Shown: one piece after another, positions 1 through 9,496 of the stretch | Layout: every line of letters begins with the position of its first letter | Numbering within the stretch: position 1 is the first letter of the stretch | DNA from: Collimonas silvisoli | GTDB taxonomy: Bacteria > Pseudomonadota > Gammaproteobacteria > Burkholderiales > Burkholderiaceae_D | DNA: 64,000 bases | Reading direction: 5' to 3' | Assembly (NCBI RefSeq): GCF_018305005.1 | Contig: NZ_JAGQEG010000004.1 | Location: 29,400-93,399 of the forward strand | Notes under the pieces: model-generated | What the model was told of the DNA's origin: nothing | Seen by the model: only the letters and a program-made list of their open reading frames with translations | Database searches by the model: none | Position numbers and translations under genes: made by a program

Positions 1-251
1 ACCCGCTCGACCAGCACCTCGACCTTGCCGCCGGTTTCCTTGATGCCGAAAAAGCGCGCCTTGAGTACCCGGGTATCGTTAAACACCAGCAAATCTCCCG
101 GGTTCAGGAGATCGACAATGTCGGCGAATTGGCGGTCGATGAATTGTTCGCCGTCTATATGCAGCAGGCGCGAGGCGCTACGCTGCGGCAAGGGAGTTTG
201 CGCGATCAGCTCAGGCGGCAGCTCGAAATCGTAATCGGAAAGAGAATGCAT
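1..251 (-). CDS. queA: S-adenosylmethionine:tRNA ribosyltransferase-isomerase, 5' part
   Basis: The minus strand opens with [18 protein letters not shown], the typical QueA N-terminus, and continues with [11 protein letters not shown] and [14 protein letters not shown], both strongly conserved in the family. QueA transfers the ribosyl moiety of S-adenosylmethionine to 7-aminomethyl-7-deazaguanine at the tRNA wobble position, giving epoxyqueuosine. About 83 codons are present and the 3' end lies beyond base 1. The gene is transcribed away from recG, so the 193 nt between them carry divergent promoters. Confidence 0.93.
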   Translation of the reverse strand, partial: MHSLSDYDFELPPELIAQTPLPQRSASRLLHIDGEQFIDRQFADIVDLLNPGDLLVFNDTRVLKARFFGIKETGGKVEVLVER

Positions 252-281
252 GCTCGAATAAATAATGAAATTAGGCTCAAC

Positions 282-309
282 TTGCCAATGCAGCTATAGG
301 CTTTACAAT
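282..309 (+). promoter_or_regulatory. Candidate sigma-70 promoter for recG
   Basis: TTGCCA at 282-287 (five of six matches to TTGACA) is followed after 16 bp by TACAAT at 304-309 (five of six matches to TATAAT). It lies in the queA-recG gap and points toward recG, leaving a leader of about 130 nt. This is pattern matching only. Confidence 0.5.
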
Positions 310-444
310 GGCAAACGCTGAAATCCATGCAAAACAGGGATGCAGCAACGGGATGCTTTTTTATGAGCAAACCTGCTATTTTACGCCCTGCCGCCCGCAG
401 CCACTGGTTAACCATCTAATTAACTGCCTGATTAACTGTCTGAT

Positions 445-2574
445 ATGCCTGCTCCGAAGCGAAAACCTGCCGCTACCGTCCCTTCCGCTCCGGCCGCCAA
501 CACCCGCGCCAGCAAGCTGGAAAAGCTGGGGCTGCGCTCGGACATGGACCTGGTTTTGCATCTGCCGCTGCGCTATGAGGATGAAACCGAGATCGTCACC
601 ATCCAGCAAGCTGGCATGATGGGTACTAGCGTAGCGCAAGTCGAGGGTGTCGTCACAGCTTGCGATATCCAGTACCGGCCGCGGCGGCAATTGATTGTGA
701 CCATTGCCGACGACAGCGGCCAGCTGGTGATGCGCTTCCTGAATTTCTACGGCAGCCAGACCAAGCAGCTGGCGGTCGGCACGCGAGTGCGCGCACGCGG
801 TGAAATCCGTCACGGTTTTTTCGGCGCCGAGGTGGTCCATCCCAATTACAAAGTAGTGCTGGAGGGCGCACCGCTGCCGGATGTCCTGACCCCGGTCTAC
901 CCCGCCGGCGAAGGCCTGTCGCAGGCTTTCCTGCGCAAAGCGATTGCCGACGCCATGCAACACATCGAATGGCGCGATACCTTGTCGCCGGCGCAACTGG
1001 CAGCCCAGCAACTGACGCCATTCGAAAGCGCGGTGCGCCTGCTGCACAACCCGCCGCCGGACGTCGATGAACATGCCTTGGAGGATCGCTCCCATCCGGC
1101 CTGGGTGCGCATGAAATTCGACGAATTGCTGGCCCAGCAGCTGTCATTGAAACGCGCCCAGGTCGCACGCCGCGCCAAGAATGCCCGGGCGCTGCCGGTG
1201 GCGGGACAATTGTCGGCCGCCTTCCTGAACACGCTGCCATTCACCTTGACCAAGGCGCAGCAACGGGTGGTGGCCGAAATCAGCACTGACCTGCGCGCCT
1301 CCTTCCCCATGCAGCGCTTGCTGCAAGGCGATGTCGGCAGCGGTAAAACCGTGGTAGCCGCCTTGGCCGCGGCGCAAGCCATCGACAGCGGCTATCAGGC
1401 GGTGCTGATGGCGCCTACCGAAATCCTGGCGGATCAGCATTTCCGCAAGATTGCGGCCTGGATGGAGCCGCTCGGCGTGCGTGTCGCCTGGCTCACCGGC
1501 AGTCTGAAAAAGAAAGAGAAACTGGCGGCCCAGGCCATGATCGAATCGGGCGAAGCACAACTAGTCATTGGCACCCACGCCTTGATCCAGGACAGCGTGC
1601 AATTTGCCAAGCTGGGGCTGGTGATCGTCGACGAACAGCATCGCTTCGGCGTCGGCCAGCGGCTGGCGCTGCGCAATAAAACCACTTCCGAAAACGGCGG
1701 CAATGAGACCGTGCAGGATATCAAAAGCACGGCAGCGGTGGTGCCGCATCAGTTGATGATGAGCGCCACCCCCATCCCGCGCACTTTGGCGATGACCTAT
1801 TACGCCGACCTGGAAATCTCGGTCATCGATGAATTGCCGCCCGGCCGCACGCCGATCGTCACCCGCGCGGTCGACCAGATGCGGCGCGATGAAGTAATCG
1901 CCCGGGTCCATGCGGCGGTGCAGGACGGCCGCCAGGCCTACTGGGTCTGCCCGCTGATCGAAGAATCGGAAGCCTTGCAATTGCAAACCGCGACCGAAAC
2001 CTACGCCATGCTGGTCGAGGCCCTGCCCGATCTGCGCGTGGGCCTGGTCCATGGCCGCCTCAAGCAAGCCGAGAAACAGGAAGTGATGGATGCCTTCAGC
2101 GCCGGCGCCTGCCATGTGCTGGTCGCCACAACCGTGATTGAAGTCGGGGTCGACGTTCCTAACGCTTCGCTGATGGTGATCGAACATGCGGAACGCTTCG
2201 GACTGTCGCAGCTGCACCAGTTGCGCGGACGGGTTGGACGCGGTTCTGCGGCCAGCGTATGCTTGTTGTTATACCAAAGCCCGCTCGGCTATATCGCCAA
2301 GCAGCGCCTGATGACCATGCGCGAAACCACGGACGGCTTTGAAATTGCCCGGCGCGACCTGGAAATCCGCGGCCCCGGCGAATTTCTGGGAGCGCGCCAG
2401 TCCGGCCAGGCCATGTTGCGCTTTGCCGATCTGACTACCGACCAGTGGCTGGTGGACCGCGCCCGCGATCTGGCGCAGACGCTGCTGCAAGATCCGACGC
2501 CGGCCAACCAGGCCGCCGTCAGCGCCCATCTGGCGCGCTGGCTGGGCGGACGGGAAGATTTTCTGAAGGTTTGA
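445..2574 (+). CDS. recG: ATP-dependent DNA helicase RecG
   Basis: This 709-residue superfamily 2 helicase remodels stalled replication forks and branch-migrates Holliday junctions. An N-terminal wedge/OB region (about residues 20-200) precedes the helicase core. Walker A GDVGSGKT is near residues 295-302, the DEQH box is at 396-399, motif III (MSATPIPRT) follows, and the C-terminal helicase motifs are intact (TTVIEVGVDVPNAS, QLRGRVGRG). The length is close to the E. coli protein (693). No Shine-Dalgarno sequence precedes the ATG; a 12-bp tandem repeat occupies that position. oxyR follows on the same strand 91 nt downstream, an association known from Burkholderia. Confidence 0.97.
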   Translation: MPAPKRKPAATVPSAPAANTRASKLEKLGLRSDMDLVLHLPLRYEDETEIVTIQQAGMMGTSVAQVEGVVTACDIQYRPRRQLIVTIADDSGQLVMRFLNFYGSQTKQLAVGTRVRARGEIRHGFFGAEVVHPNYKVVLEGAPLPDVLTPVYPAGEGLSQAFLRKAIADAMQHIEWRDTLSPAQLAAQQLTPFESAVRLLHNPPPDVDEHALEDRSHPAWVRMKFDELLAQQLSLKRAQVARRAKNARALPVAGQLSAAFLNTLPFTLTKAQQRVVAEISTDLRASFPMQRLLQGDVGSGKTVVAALAAAQAIDSGYQAVLMAPTEILADQHFRKIAAWMEPLGVRVAWLTGSLKKKEKLAAQAMIESGEAQLVIGTHALIQDSVQFAKLGLVIVDEQHRFGVGQRLALRNKTTSENGGNETVQDIKSTAAVVPHQLMMSATPIPRTLAMTYYADLEISVIDELPPGRTPIVTRAVDQMRRDEVIARVHAAVQDGRQAYWVCPLIEESEALQLQTATETYAMLVEALPDLRVGLVHGRLKQAEKQEVMDAFSAGACHVLVATTVIEVGVDVPNASLMVIEHAERFGLSQLHQLRGRVGRGSAASVCLLLYQSPLGYIAKQRLMTMRETTDGFEIARRDLEIRGPGEFLGARQSGQAMLRFADLTTDQWLVDRARDLAQTLLQDPTPANQAAVSAHLARWLGGREDFLKV

Positions 2575-2665
2575 CCGGCAGTGGCAGAGAGTGACGCCTG
2601 GCACGCAAAAAAGCGTAGAAACACCGAAATACAATCTCCATCGAAAAATATGCGAAGATAACAAC

Positions 2666-3613
2666 ATGACTCTGACCGAACTCAAATACATCGTTGCGGT
2701 AGCCCGCGTCAAGCATTTTGGCCATGCTGCCGAAGCCTGCTTCGTGGCGCAGCCGACTCTCTCTGTGGCGATCAAGAAGCTGGAAGACGAGCTGGGCGTG
2801 GTGATCTTCGAACGGGGCGGCACCGAAATTTCAGTCACGCCGCTGGGTTCGCAGATTGTGGCCCAGGCCGAACGGGTGCTGGAGCAAACCGCCACCATCC
2901 GCGAAATCGCCAACCAGAACAAAGACCCGCTGGCCGGCCCGTTGCGGCTCGGCATCATCTATACGGTCGGCCCTTACCTCTTGCCGCCGCTGGTGAAAAC
3001 CATGATCGAGCAAGTGCCGCAGATGCCGCTGGTACTTCAGGAAAATTTTACCGTGCGCCTGCTGGAACTGCTGCGCCAAGGCGAACTGGACGCTGCCATC
3101 ATCGCCCTGCCGTTCCCCGAGCATGGGCTGATGGTGCAACCGCTGTACGACGAACCGTTCGTGGTGGCGCTGCCCAAGCACCATCCCTGGGCCGAGCGTG
3201 CCAGCATCAGCGCCCAGGATCTCAAATCGGAAACCATGCTGTTGCTCGGCAACGGCCATTGCTTCCGCGACCAGGTGCTGGAAGTGTGTCCGGAAATGTC
3301 GCGCTTCTCGACTGCCGGCGACGGCATTGCCCGCACCTTTGAAGGCTCGTCGCTGGAAACCATACGCCACATGGTGGCTTCCGGCATCGGCATCACGGTG
3401 CTGCCGCTGGCCTCGGTGCCGGATATCGACGCCAAGGACGGCATGTTGCGGTATGTGCCGTTTACCGCGCCGGAGCCGTCGCGCCGAGTGGTGATTGTCT
3501 GGCGTAAAAGTTTCACCCGCCATGCCGCCATCGATGCGGTGCAAAAAGCCGTGCTGGATTGCGGCTTGAAAGGCGTGACCTTGTTGCATGACGCGATCGC
3601 TGTCGAAGGCTGA
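2666..3613 (+). CDS. oxyR: Hydrogen peroxide-sensing LysR-family regulator OxyR
   Basis: OxyR activates peroxide-defence genes when a disulfide forms between two cysteines. From the ATG at 2666 the protein is 315 residues and these cysteines fall at positions 199 and 208 (GHCFRDQVLEVC), exactly the E. coli numbering, which supports this start over upstream in-frame codons. The N-terminal winged helix-turn-helix (MTLTELKYIVAVARVKHFG, then AQPTLSVAIKKLEDELG) and a LysR effector domain are complete. Downstream of recG on the same strand. Possible targets in the window are the glutathione peroxidase and dps, but I did not identify OxyR sites there. Confidence 0.96.
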   Translation: MTLTELKYIVAVARVKHFGHAAEACFVAQPTLSVAIKKLEDELGVVIFERGGTEISVTPLGSQIVAQAERVLEQTATIREIANQNKDPLAGPLRLGIIYTVGPYLLPPLVKTMIEQVPQMPLVLQENFTVRLLELLRQGELDAAIIALPFPEHGLMVQPLYDEPFVVALPKHHPWAERASISAQDLKSETMLLLGNGHCFRDQVLEVCPEMSRFSTAGDGIARTFEGSSLETIRHMVASGIGITVLPLASVPDIDAKDGMLRYVPFTAPEPSRRVVIVWRKSFTRHAAIDAVQKAVLDCGLKGVTLLHDAIAVEG

Positions 3614-3744
3614 TTCATTGACTCAACGACTAAATGCCCCGGGCGGAACAGCGCTTCCGCCTGGCGCCATTCCTCAACACCTGTTTTTCCCGCTCACATC
3701 TTTTCCGTTGCCAGCTGACGGCAATGCTAATCACACATACTGCA

Positions 3745-4599
3745 ATGAATCGTCTCAAACTCTACTTCCAGCTGATCCGGATGGACAAACCCATCGGCAT
3801 CCTGCTGCTGCTCTGGCCGACTCTGGCCGCCTTGTGGCTGGCTGCCGCTGGCAAACCGGACTGGACCCTGGTGGCGATTTTCAGCATCGGCACCGCCCTG
3901 ATGCGCTCAGCCGGCTGCGCGATCAACGATTTCGCCGACAGGGATTTCGACAAGCACGTCAAACGCACCGCCGAGCGGCCGCTGACCAGCGGTAAAATCG
4001 CCGCCTGGGAAGCGGTGATGGTTGCGCTGGCGCTGACACTGCTGTCCTTGCTGTTGATCCTGCCGCTGAACACGCTGACCAAGGAATTGTCCGTAATCGC
4101 GGTAATCGTCGCTGCCAGCTATCCCTACTTCAAGCGTTTCTTCGCGATTCCGCAAGCTTATCTTGGCATCGCCTTCGGCTTCGGCATTCCCATGGGTTTC
4201 GCCGCCGTGCAGGGAACGGTGCCGGCGGCCGCCTGGCTGCTATTGCTGGCCAATGTGTTCTGGGCCGTCGCCTACGACACCGAATACGCCATGGTCGACC
4301 GTGACGACGACCTCAAGATCGGCATCCGGACTTCGGCGATTACCTTCGGCCGCTACGATGTGCTGGCAATCATGGTTTGTTACGCGCTCAGTTTGGGACT
4401 AATATTTACTGTAGGCTGGCAATTCGGCTTACGTGGCTGGTTTAGCGCCGGCATGCTGCTGGCGGTCGTCTGCGCCGCGTATCACTACCGTTTGATCCGC
4501 ACGCGCGAACGGACCGGCTGCTTTACCGCTTTTCGCCACAATAACTGGCTAGGGGCGGCGGTATTTGGCGGAATCGCCCTGGACTACGCGCTCAGGTGA
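3745..4599 (+). CDS. ubiA: 4-hydroxybenzoate polyprenyltransferase (ubiquinone biosynthesis)
   Basis: This integral membrane prenyltransferase attaches the polyprenyl tail to 4-hydroxybenzoate. The first aspartate-rich motif NDFADRDFD is at residues 61-69, followed by [11 protein letters not shown]. The second, [13 protein letters not shown], is at 177-189. The rest is hydrophobic segments. With the ATG at 3745 the protein is 284 residues, close to E. coli UbiA (290), and begins [18 protein letters not shown] as expected. An in-frame ATG at 3724 would add seven residues. Neither has a clear ribosome-binding site. Confidence 0.95.
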   Translation: MNRLKLYFQLIRMDKPIGILLLLWPTLAALWLAAAGKPDWTLVAIFSIGTALMRSAGCAINDFADRDFDKHVKRTAERPLTSGKIAAWEAVMVALALTLLSLLLILPLNTLTKELSVIAVIVAASYPYFKRFFAIPQAYLGIAFGFGIPMGFAAVQGTVPAAAWLLLLANVFWAVAYDTEYAMVDRDDDLKIGIRTSAITFGRYDVLAIMVCYALSLGLIFTVGWQFGLRGWFSAGMLLAVVCAAYHYRLIRTRERTGCFTAFRHNNWLGAAVFGGIALDYALR

Positions 4600-4680
4600 C
4601 AACGCCGCAACGGTATTGCACGTTTTATCGTGATATATTAGGCAACATCTTTCCCCGCAATCCACATTGAAGAGGCAAAT

Positions 4681-5001
4681 ATGGCTACTACCGACAACGT
4701 AAAAGAGATGCGCGACAATCTGGCTGGCGAACTTAAATCTGTAATCAAGGAAGCAGAAACCCTGCTCGACGATACGAATGATCATGCTGAAAAAAGATAC
4801 AACTCGGCGCGTGAAAAATTAAAAACGGCTTTGGATACGGCTAAGACAGAGCTGCCGAAAGTCACCAAGAAAGCAGTCGAAAAAACCAAGTACGCTGCCC
4901 ATGTGACTGATGAATATGTCGGCGGCAATCCGTGGAAGGCAGTCAGCGTGGCCGCCGCCATCGGTTTGCTGGCGGGCGTGGTGATTGGTCGCAGCAAATA
5001 A
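4681..5001 (+). CDS. DUF883 (YqjD/ElaB-like) membrane-anchored protein
   Basis: This 106-residue protein has a charged, helix-forming N-terminal part (residues 1-80) and one C-terminal hydrophobic segment (about 85-104, ending GLLAGVVIGRSK). That is the layout of the DUF883 family; E. coli YqjD and ElaB are inner-membrane proteins that bind ribosomes in stationary phase. An AGAGG-type ribosome-binding site precedes the ATG. A terminator follows, so it is probably monocistronic. The ribosome role here is inferred from the family only. Confidence 0.85.
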   Translation: MATTDNVKEMRDNLAGELKSVIKEAETLLDDTNDHAEKRYNSAREKLKTALDTAKTELPKVTKKAVEKTKYAAHVTDEYVGGNPWKAVSVAAAIGLLAGVVIGRSK

Positions 5002-5057
5002 AATCTGAGACGAGCTGTTGACACAAGCTGAAACACGGCTTGTCGGCAGCAACAAAA

Positions 5058-5097
5058 AACAGCGGCGGTCGCGATGCGATTGCCGCTGTTTTTTTTG
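5058..5097 (+). terminator. Rho-independent terminator after the DUF883 gene
   Basis: Perfect 9-bp stem AACAGCGGC / GCCGCTGTT (5058-5066 with 5082-5090) followed by a run of T. The A-run on its left side could also serve the convergent proC transcript. Confidence 0.85.
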
Positions 5098-5118
5098 CTG
5101 TTGCGCTCCTGACTGCAG

Positions 5119-5898
5119 CTAATCGCGCCCGAACTCGTCGCCCAATTCCTGTCCGCGAGTTGCGGCGGCCTTGATCGCAGTGATGATCGCCCCCTTTACG
5201 TCTGCCGTTTCCATGCTGCTCAACGCAGCATAAGTGGTGCCGCCCTTGGAAGTGACGCGCTCGCGCAACAAGGACACCGGCTCCGACGATTGCGCCGCAA
5301 GCTGCGCTGCGCCGACGAAGGTTGCCTTGGCCAGTTCGATCCCCTGTTGCGCAGTCAGGCCCAGTTCCTGTGCCGCCTGCTGCATCGCTTCGATAAAATA
5401 AAATACATACGCCGGGCCGCTGCCGGAAACCGCCGTCACCGCATCGATCTTTGCTTCATCATCCAGCCATACCGTGCTGCCCACCGCACGCAAGATCACG
5501 TCGGCGGTCTCGCGTTGCGACGCCGACACTCCCGCCGTGGCGACCATTCCGGTAATCCCCTGGCCGATCAGCGCCGGCGTATTCGGCATGCAGCGCACGA
5601 TGGCGTCGTGGCCATCCAGCCAGCGCGCCAGATCGACGGCGCGAATCCCGGCGGCGATCGACAACACCAATTGGTTTGTCACATACGGCCGCAATTTGGC
5701 AACCACCTCTTTCATTTGCTGGGGTTTGACCGCCAGCACGATCACTTCGCTGGCGCTGATCGCAGCGTCGATTTCGGTTGCCGTGCTGACGCCAAAGCGT
5801 TGCGCCAGATTCTGCAAGGTCGCAGGATTCAGATCGACCACATGGATGTTGGCGCCCTCAGTGACCTTGCCGGCCAAACCGCCGATCAAAAATTGCAC
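5119..5898 (-). CDS. proC: Pyrroline-5-carboxylate reductase, N-terminus missing
   Basis: ProC reduces 1-pyrroline-5-carboxylate to proline. The body is clearly ProC: LAVKPQQMKEVV, MPNTPALIGQG, VSGSGPAYVFYFIEAM and SKGGTTYAAL are present. However, the reading frame enters at FLIGGLAGKV, so the first beta strand and the glycine-rich Rossmann loop (FIGxGNMxxA in the family), with the normal ATG, are absent. Possible starts are a GTG at 5898 (used here, 259 residues) or a TTG at 5931, both inside yggS. The 5' end overlaps the altered 3' end of yggS by 41 nt. I read this as a deletion that fused two adjacent genes. NADPH binding is probably impaired, so the gene may be a pseudogene. Confidence 0.8.
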   Translation of the reverse strand: MQFLIGGLAGKVTEGANIHVVDLNPATLQNLAQRFGVSTATEIDAAISASEVIVLAVKPQQMKEVVAKLRPYVTNQLVLSIAAGIRAVDLARWLDGHDAIVRCMPNTPALIGQGITGMVATAGVSASQRETADVILRAVGSTVWLDDEAKIDAVTAVSGSGPAYVFYFIEAMQQAAQELGLTAQQGIELAKATFVGAAQLAAQSSEPVSLLRERVTSKGGTTYAALSSMETADVKGAIITAIKAAATRGQELGDEFGRD

Positions 5899-6607
5899 TG
5901 CCCACGCGCACGATGGTAGCGCCTTCTTCAATCGCCGCCACCATGTCTGCCGACATTCCCATCGATAAAGTGTCCAGTTGCAGCCCCGGCCGCTGTTTCG
6001 TCAATTCCGATTGCAGCTGCGTCAGCAATTCCCTGGTCTGGCGGAATGCCGCGTGTTGTTTCTGTTGATCTTCGGTTGGCTCCGGTATCGCCATCAAGCC
6101 GCGTAATTTCAACCCAGGCAACTCTGCAATCGCGCGCGCCACATCCAGCACCTCCGGCGGCGCCAAACCGCTCTTGCTCGCCTCGCCGCTGATATTCACC
6201 TGCAGGCAGATATTCAGCGGCGCCAGCTGCGGCGGACGTTGTTGCGACAGGCGCTGGGCGATTTTTTCACGGTCGACCGTATGCACCCAGTCAAAATGCT
6301 CGGCGATCGCACGCGTCTTGTTGCTTTGAATCGGACCGATAAAATGCCATTCGAGCAAGACGCCCGCTCCAGCGCCCGGTCCGGATTGCAACGCCAGCTC
6401 GACTGCGGCCATTTTTGCCAGCGCTTCCTGCAGATAATTTTCACCGAAAGCACGCTGGCCGGCAGCGATCGCCTCCAGCACCATTTCAGGGCCAAAGGTT
6501 TTGGACACCGCCAGCAATGCGACACTGTCAGGCCGGCGCGACACCGCAGCTGCCGCGGCCTGAATACTGGCATGGACGGCTTGCAACTTGTGAGACATTA
6601 AGGACAT
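5858..6607 (-). CDS. yggS: YggS/PROSC family pyridoxal phosphate homeostasis protein
   Basis: This family binds PLP without known catalysis and buffers vitamin B6 and amino-acid metabolism. From the ATG at 6607 (MSLMSHKL) the protein is 249 residues; an ATG at 6598 is the alternative. The PLP lysine is in LLAVSKTF (K36). FGENYLQEA, WHFIGPIQSNK, VNISGEASKSG and LSMGMSADM are all conserved. The last conserved stretch RVGSAIF is followed by an atypical tail DRRFGRQGH instead of the usual short GxR-type end, because the frame runs into proC. Function is likely retained. Divergent from pilT. Confidence 0.93.
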   Translation of the reverse strand: MSLMSHKLQAVHASIQAAAAAVSRRPDSVALLAVSKTFGPEMVLEAIAAGQRAFGENYLQEALAKMAAVELALQSGPGAGAGVLLEWHFIGPIQSNKTRAIAEHFDWVHTVDREKIAQRLSQQRPPQLAPLNICLQVNISGEASKSGLAPPEVLDVARAIAELPGLKLRGLMAIPEPTEDQQKQHAAFRQTRELLTQLQSELTKQRPGLQLDTLSMGMSADMVAAIEEGATIVRVGSAIFDRRFGRQGH

Positions 6608-6728
6608 AATCGGAGACTTAGGAAATTGCCGCAAGGAACTACAAAATTCAGCTGCCGAAATCGTTTCGGCAGGCAATGCTCGGGCAAAGATGCCTTTCAA
6701 CAAACAAATTACAGCACAAGGATTATAA

Positions 6729-7772
6729 ATGGACATTTCCGAACTTCTGGCTTTTTCGGTGAAGAATAAGGCATCCGATTTGCATTTATCCGCAGGCTTG
6801 CCGCCGATGATCCGGGTTCATGGCGATGTGCGCCGCATCAACCTGCCGCCGCTGGAGCACAAGGATGTGCATTCGATGATCTATGACATCATGAATGACG
6901 GTCAGCGCAAGGCATACGAAGAACATCTGGAATGCGACTTTTCATTTGAAATCCCCGGCCTGGCGCGATTCCGGGTCAACGCCTTCAACCAGGACCGCGG
7001 CGCCGCTGCGGTGTTGCGCACCATTCCCTCCACAGTCCTGACGCTGGAACAGCTCAACGCGCCACGTATTTTTGCCGATTTGTCACTCAAGCCGCGCGGC
7101 CTGGTGCTGGTCACCGGCCCCACCGGCTCCGGCAAATCGACCACGCTGGCGGCCATGGTCAATCACGTCAATGAAAATGAATACGCGCACATCCTGACGA
7201 TCGAAGATCCTATCGAGTTTGTCCACCAATCGAACAAGTGCCTGATCAACCAGCGTGAAGTCGGCCCCCACACACATTCATTCAGCAATGCGCTGCGCTC
7301 GGCATTGCGGGAAGATCCTGACGTCATCCTGGTCGGCGAATTGCGCGACCTCGAAACTATCCGGCTGGCGTTGACCGCCGCCGAAACCGGCCATCTGGTA
7401 TTCGGTACGCTGCACACCTCCTCCGCCGCCAAAACCATAGACCGTATCGTCGATGTATTCCCGGCCGAAGAAAAGGAAATGGTGCGCGCCATGTTGTCGG
7501 AATCGCTGCAAGCGGTGATTTCCCAGACCCTGCTCAAGACCAAGGACGGCTCCGGCCGCGTGGCCGCCCACGAAATCATGCTGGGCACGCCGGCGATCCG
7601 TAACCTGATCCGTGAGAGCAAGATTGCACAGATGTATTCGGCGATCCAGACCGGCAGTAATATGGGCATGCAAACCCTCGACAGCAACCTGACCGAACTG
7701 GTCAAGCGCAATGTGATCTCACTGGCTAGCGCGCGCGCAGCGGCCAAAACGCCGGACAATTTCCCGGGCTAA
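6729..7772 (+). CDS. pilT: Type IV pilus retraction ATPase PilT
   Basis: This 347-residue hexameric secretion-type ATPase powers pilus retraction, twitching motility and DNA uptake. Walker A GPTGSGKS is at residues 130-137 (catalytic lysine K136). The Asp/His boxes and Walker B (DPDVILVGELRD) follow, with the PilT-specific C-terminal region after them. It begins MDISELLAFSVKNKASDLHLS. pilU follows after 27 nt, the usual pair. Confidence 0.97.
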   Translation: MDISELLAFSVKNKASDLHLSAGLPPMIRVHGDVRRINLPPLEHKDVHSMIYDIMNDGQRKAYEEHLECDFSFEIPGLARFRVNAFNQDRGAAAVLRTIPSTVLTLEQLNAPRIFADLSLKPRGLVLVTGPTGSGKSTTLAAMVNHVNENEYAHILTIEDPIEFVHQSNKCLINQREVGPHTHSFSNALRSALREDPDVILVGELRDLETIRLALTAAETGHLVFGTLHTSSAAKTIDRIVDVFPAEEKEMVRAMLSESLQAVISQTLLKTKDGSGRVAAHEIMLGTPAIRNLIRESKIAQMYSAIQTGSNMGMQTLDSNLTELVKRNVISLASARAAAKTPDNFPG

Positions 7773-7799
7773 GCCACAAGTAAATTAGGATAAGAAGAT

Positions 7800-8936
7800 A
7801 TGGAAAGAGATCAAGCCACCAAATTCATGCACGACTTGCTGCGCCTGATGGTCAGCAAACGTGGCTCCGATTTGTTCATCACCGCAGACTTTCCGCCCGC
7901 GTTCAAGATCGACGGCAAGATCACGCCGGTGTCGAACCAGGCGCTGACGTCAGTCCATACGCTGGAACTGGCGCGCGCCATCATGAGCGACAAGCAGGCT
8001 GCCGATTTCGAAGAAACCAAGGAATGCAATTTCGCCATCAGTCCGGCCGGACTGGGACGGTTCCGGGCTTCAGCGTTTATCCAACAGGGCCGGGTCGGCA
8101 TGGTATTGCGCACGATTACCACCGATATTCCGAAATTCGAGGATCTGGGCCTGCCGCCTACGCTCAAAGATGTCGTCATGACCAAGCGCGGGCTGGTGAT
8201 CATGGTCGGCGCTACCGGTTCCGGCAAATCGACCACGCTGGCGGCGATGGTCGGCTATCGCAATGAGAACAGCTACGGCCACATCATTACCATCGAAGAT
8301 CCGGTCGAATACATTCACCCGCACAAGAATTGCATCGTGACCCAGCGCGAAGTCGGAGTCGATACCGATAGCTGGGGCGTGGCGCTGAAAAACACCTTGC
8401 GCCAGGCGCCGGACGTGATCCTGATCGGCGAAATCCGCGATCGCGAAACCATGGATTACGCCATCGCCTTTGCCGAAACCGGCCACCTGTGCCTGGCTAC
8501 CTTGCACGCCAACAGCGCCAACCAGGCGCTGGACCGGATCATCAACTTTTTCCCGGAAGAACGCAGACCGCAATTGCTGATGGATCTGTCGCTGAATCTG
8601 AAGGGTATTGTCTCGCAGCGCCTGATCCCGTTGAAAACCGTCAAGGGACGCTGCGTAGCGGTGGAAATACTATTGAATTCGCCTCTGATTTCCGACTTGA
8701 TTTTCAAGGGCGATGTACATGAAATCAAGGAAATCATGAAAAAGTCGCGCGAGCTCGGCATGCAGACTTTTGACCAGGCCCTGTTCGATTTGTACGAAGA
8801 GGATAAAATCAGTTACGAAGACGCGTTGCGCAACGCCGATTCGGTCAACGATTTACGCCTTTCCATCAAGCTGCGCAGCAAGGATGCAAAAGACCGCGAC
8901 CTGGCAGCTGGCACTGAACATCTGGGGATCGTATGA
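7800..8936 (+). CDS. pilU: PilT-dependent retraction ATPase PilU
   Basis: A 378-residue PilT paralogue. Walker A GATGSGKST starts at residue 137 (K143), Walker B APDVILIGEIRD follows, and the C-terminal tail is longer than in PilT, as is typical of PilU. The family assists PilT under load. Its TGA overlaps the ATG of the downstream glutathione peroxidase (ATGA), suggesting translational coupling. Confidence 0.95.
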   Translation: MERDQATKFMHDLLRLMVSKRGSDLFITADFPPAFKIDGKITPVSNQALTSVHTLELARAIMSDKQAADFEETKECNFAISPAGLGRFRASAFIQQGRVGMVLRTITTDIPKFEDLGLPPTLKDVVMTKRGLVIMVGATGSGKSTTLAAMVGYRNENSYGHIITIEDPVEYIHPHKNCIVTQREVGVDTDSWGVALKNTLRQAPDVILIGEIRDRETMDYAIAFAETGHLCLATLHANSANQALDRIINFFPEERRPQLLMDLSLNLKGIVSQRLIPLKTVKGRCVAVEILLNSPLISDLIFKGDVHEIKEIMKKSRELGMQTFDQALFDLYEEDKISYEDALRNADSVNDLRLSIKLRSKDAKDRDLAAGTEHLGIV

Positions 8937-9427
8937 GTAACGACACTAGCATCTATGATTTCACCGTCAATCAACTGGACGGCACACCTGACTCGCTGGC
9001 TTCGTTTCGCGGCAAGGTGCTGCTGATCGTGAATACCGCCAGCGAGTGCGGTTTTACGCCGCAGTACAAGGGGCTGGAAGAGATTTATCAGAAATACCGC
9101 GCACAAGGCTTGGAAGTGCTGGGCTTTCCGTGCAATCAGTTCGGCGCCCAGGAACCGGGAACGGCCGCGGAAATCGGCGCTTTCTGCGAGAAGAACTACG
9201 GCGTCACCTTTCCCATGTTCGAGAAAATCGACGTCAACGGCGATCATGCAGCACCGCTTTACCAGTATCTGAAAAGCGCAGCGCCGGGTTTGCTTGGCAG
9301 CGAGAGGATCAAATGGAATTTCACCAAGTTCCTGGTGAATAAAGACGGCGCCGTGGTTGACCGTTTTGCGCCGCAGACCAAGCCGGAAGCCCTAGTGGCG
9401 GATATTGAGAAATTGTTGGTGAAATAA
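8933..9427 (+). CDS. Glutathione peroxidase family (thiol peroxidase type)
   Basis: This 164-residue protein reduces hydroperoxides. The peroxidatic Cys39 (NTASECGF), the FPCNQFG motif (Cys67) and WNFTKFLV are present. Cys85 sits where thioredoxin-dependent members carry the resolving cysteine, so thioredoxin rather than glutathione may be the reductant (family inference). The start overlaps the pilU stop by four bases. No signal peptide, so cytoplasmic. Confidence 0.93.
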   Translation: MSNDTSIYDFTVNQLDGTPDSLASFRGKVLLIVNTASECGFTPQYKGLEEIYQKYRAQGLEVLGFPCNQFGAQEPGTAAEIGAFCEKNYGVTFPMFEKIDVNGDHAAPLYQYLKSAAPGLLGSERIKWNFTKFLVNKDGAVVDRFAPQTKPEALVADIEKLLVK

Positions 9428-9496
9428 AGCAGGGAAAAGCAGGAAGATTCCGGATCGACCGCGGCTTTTCCAGCGGGCCGATCTTGATACAACAAT

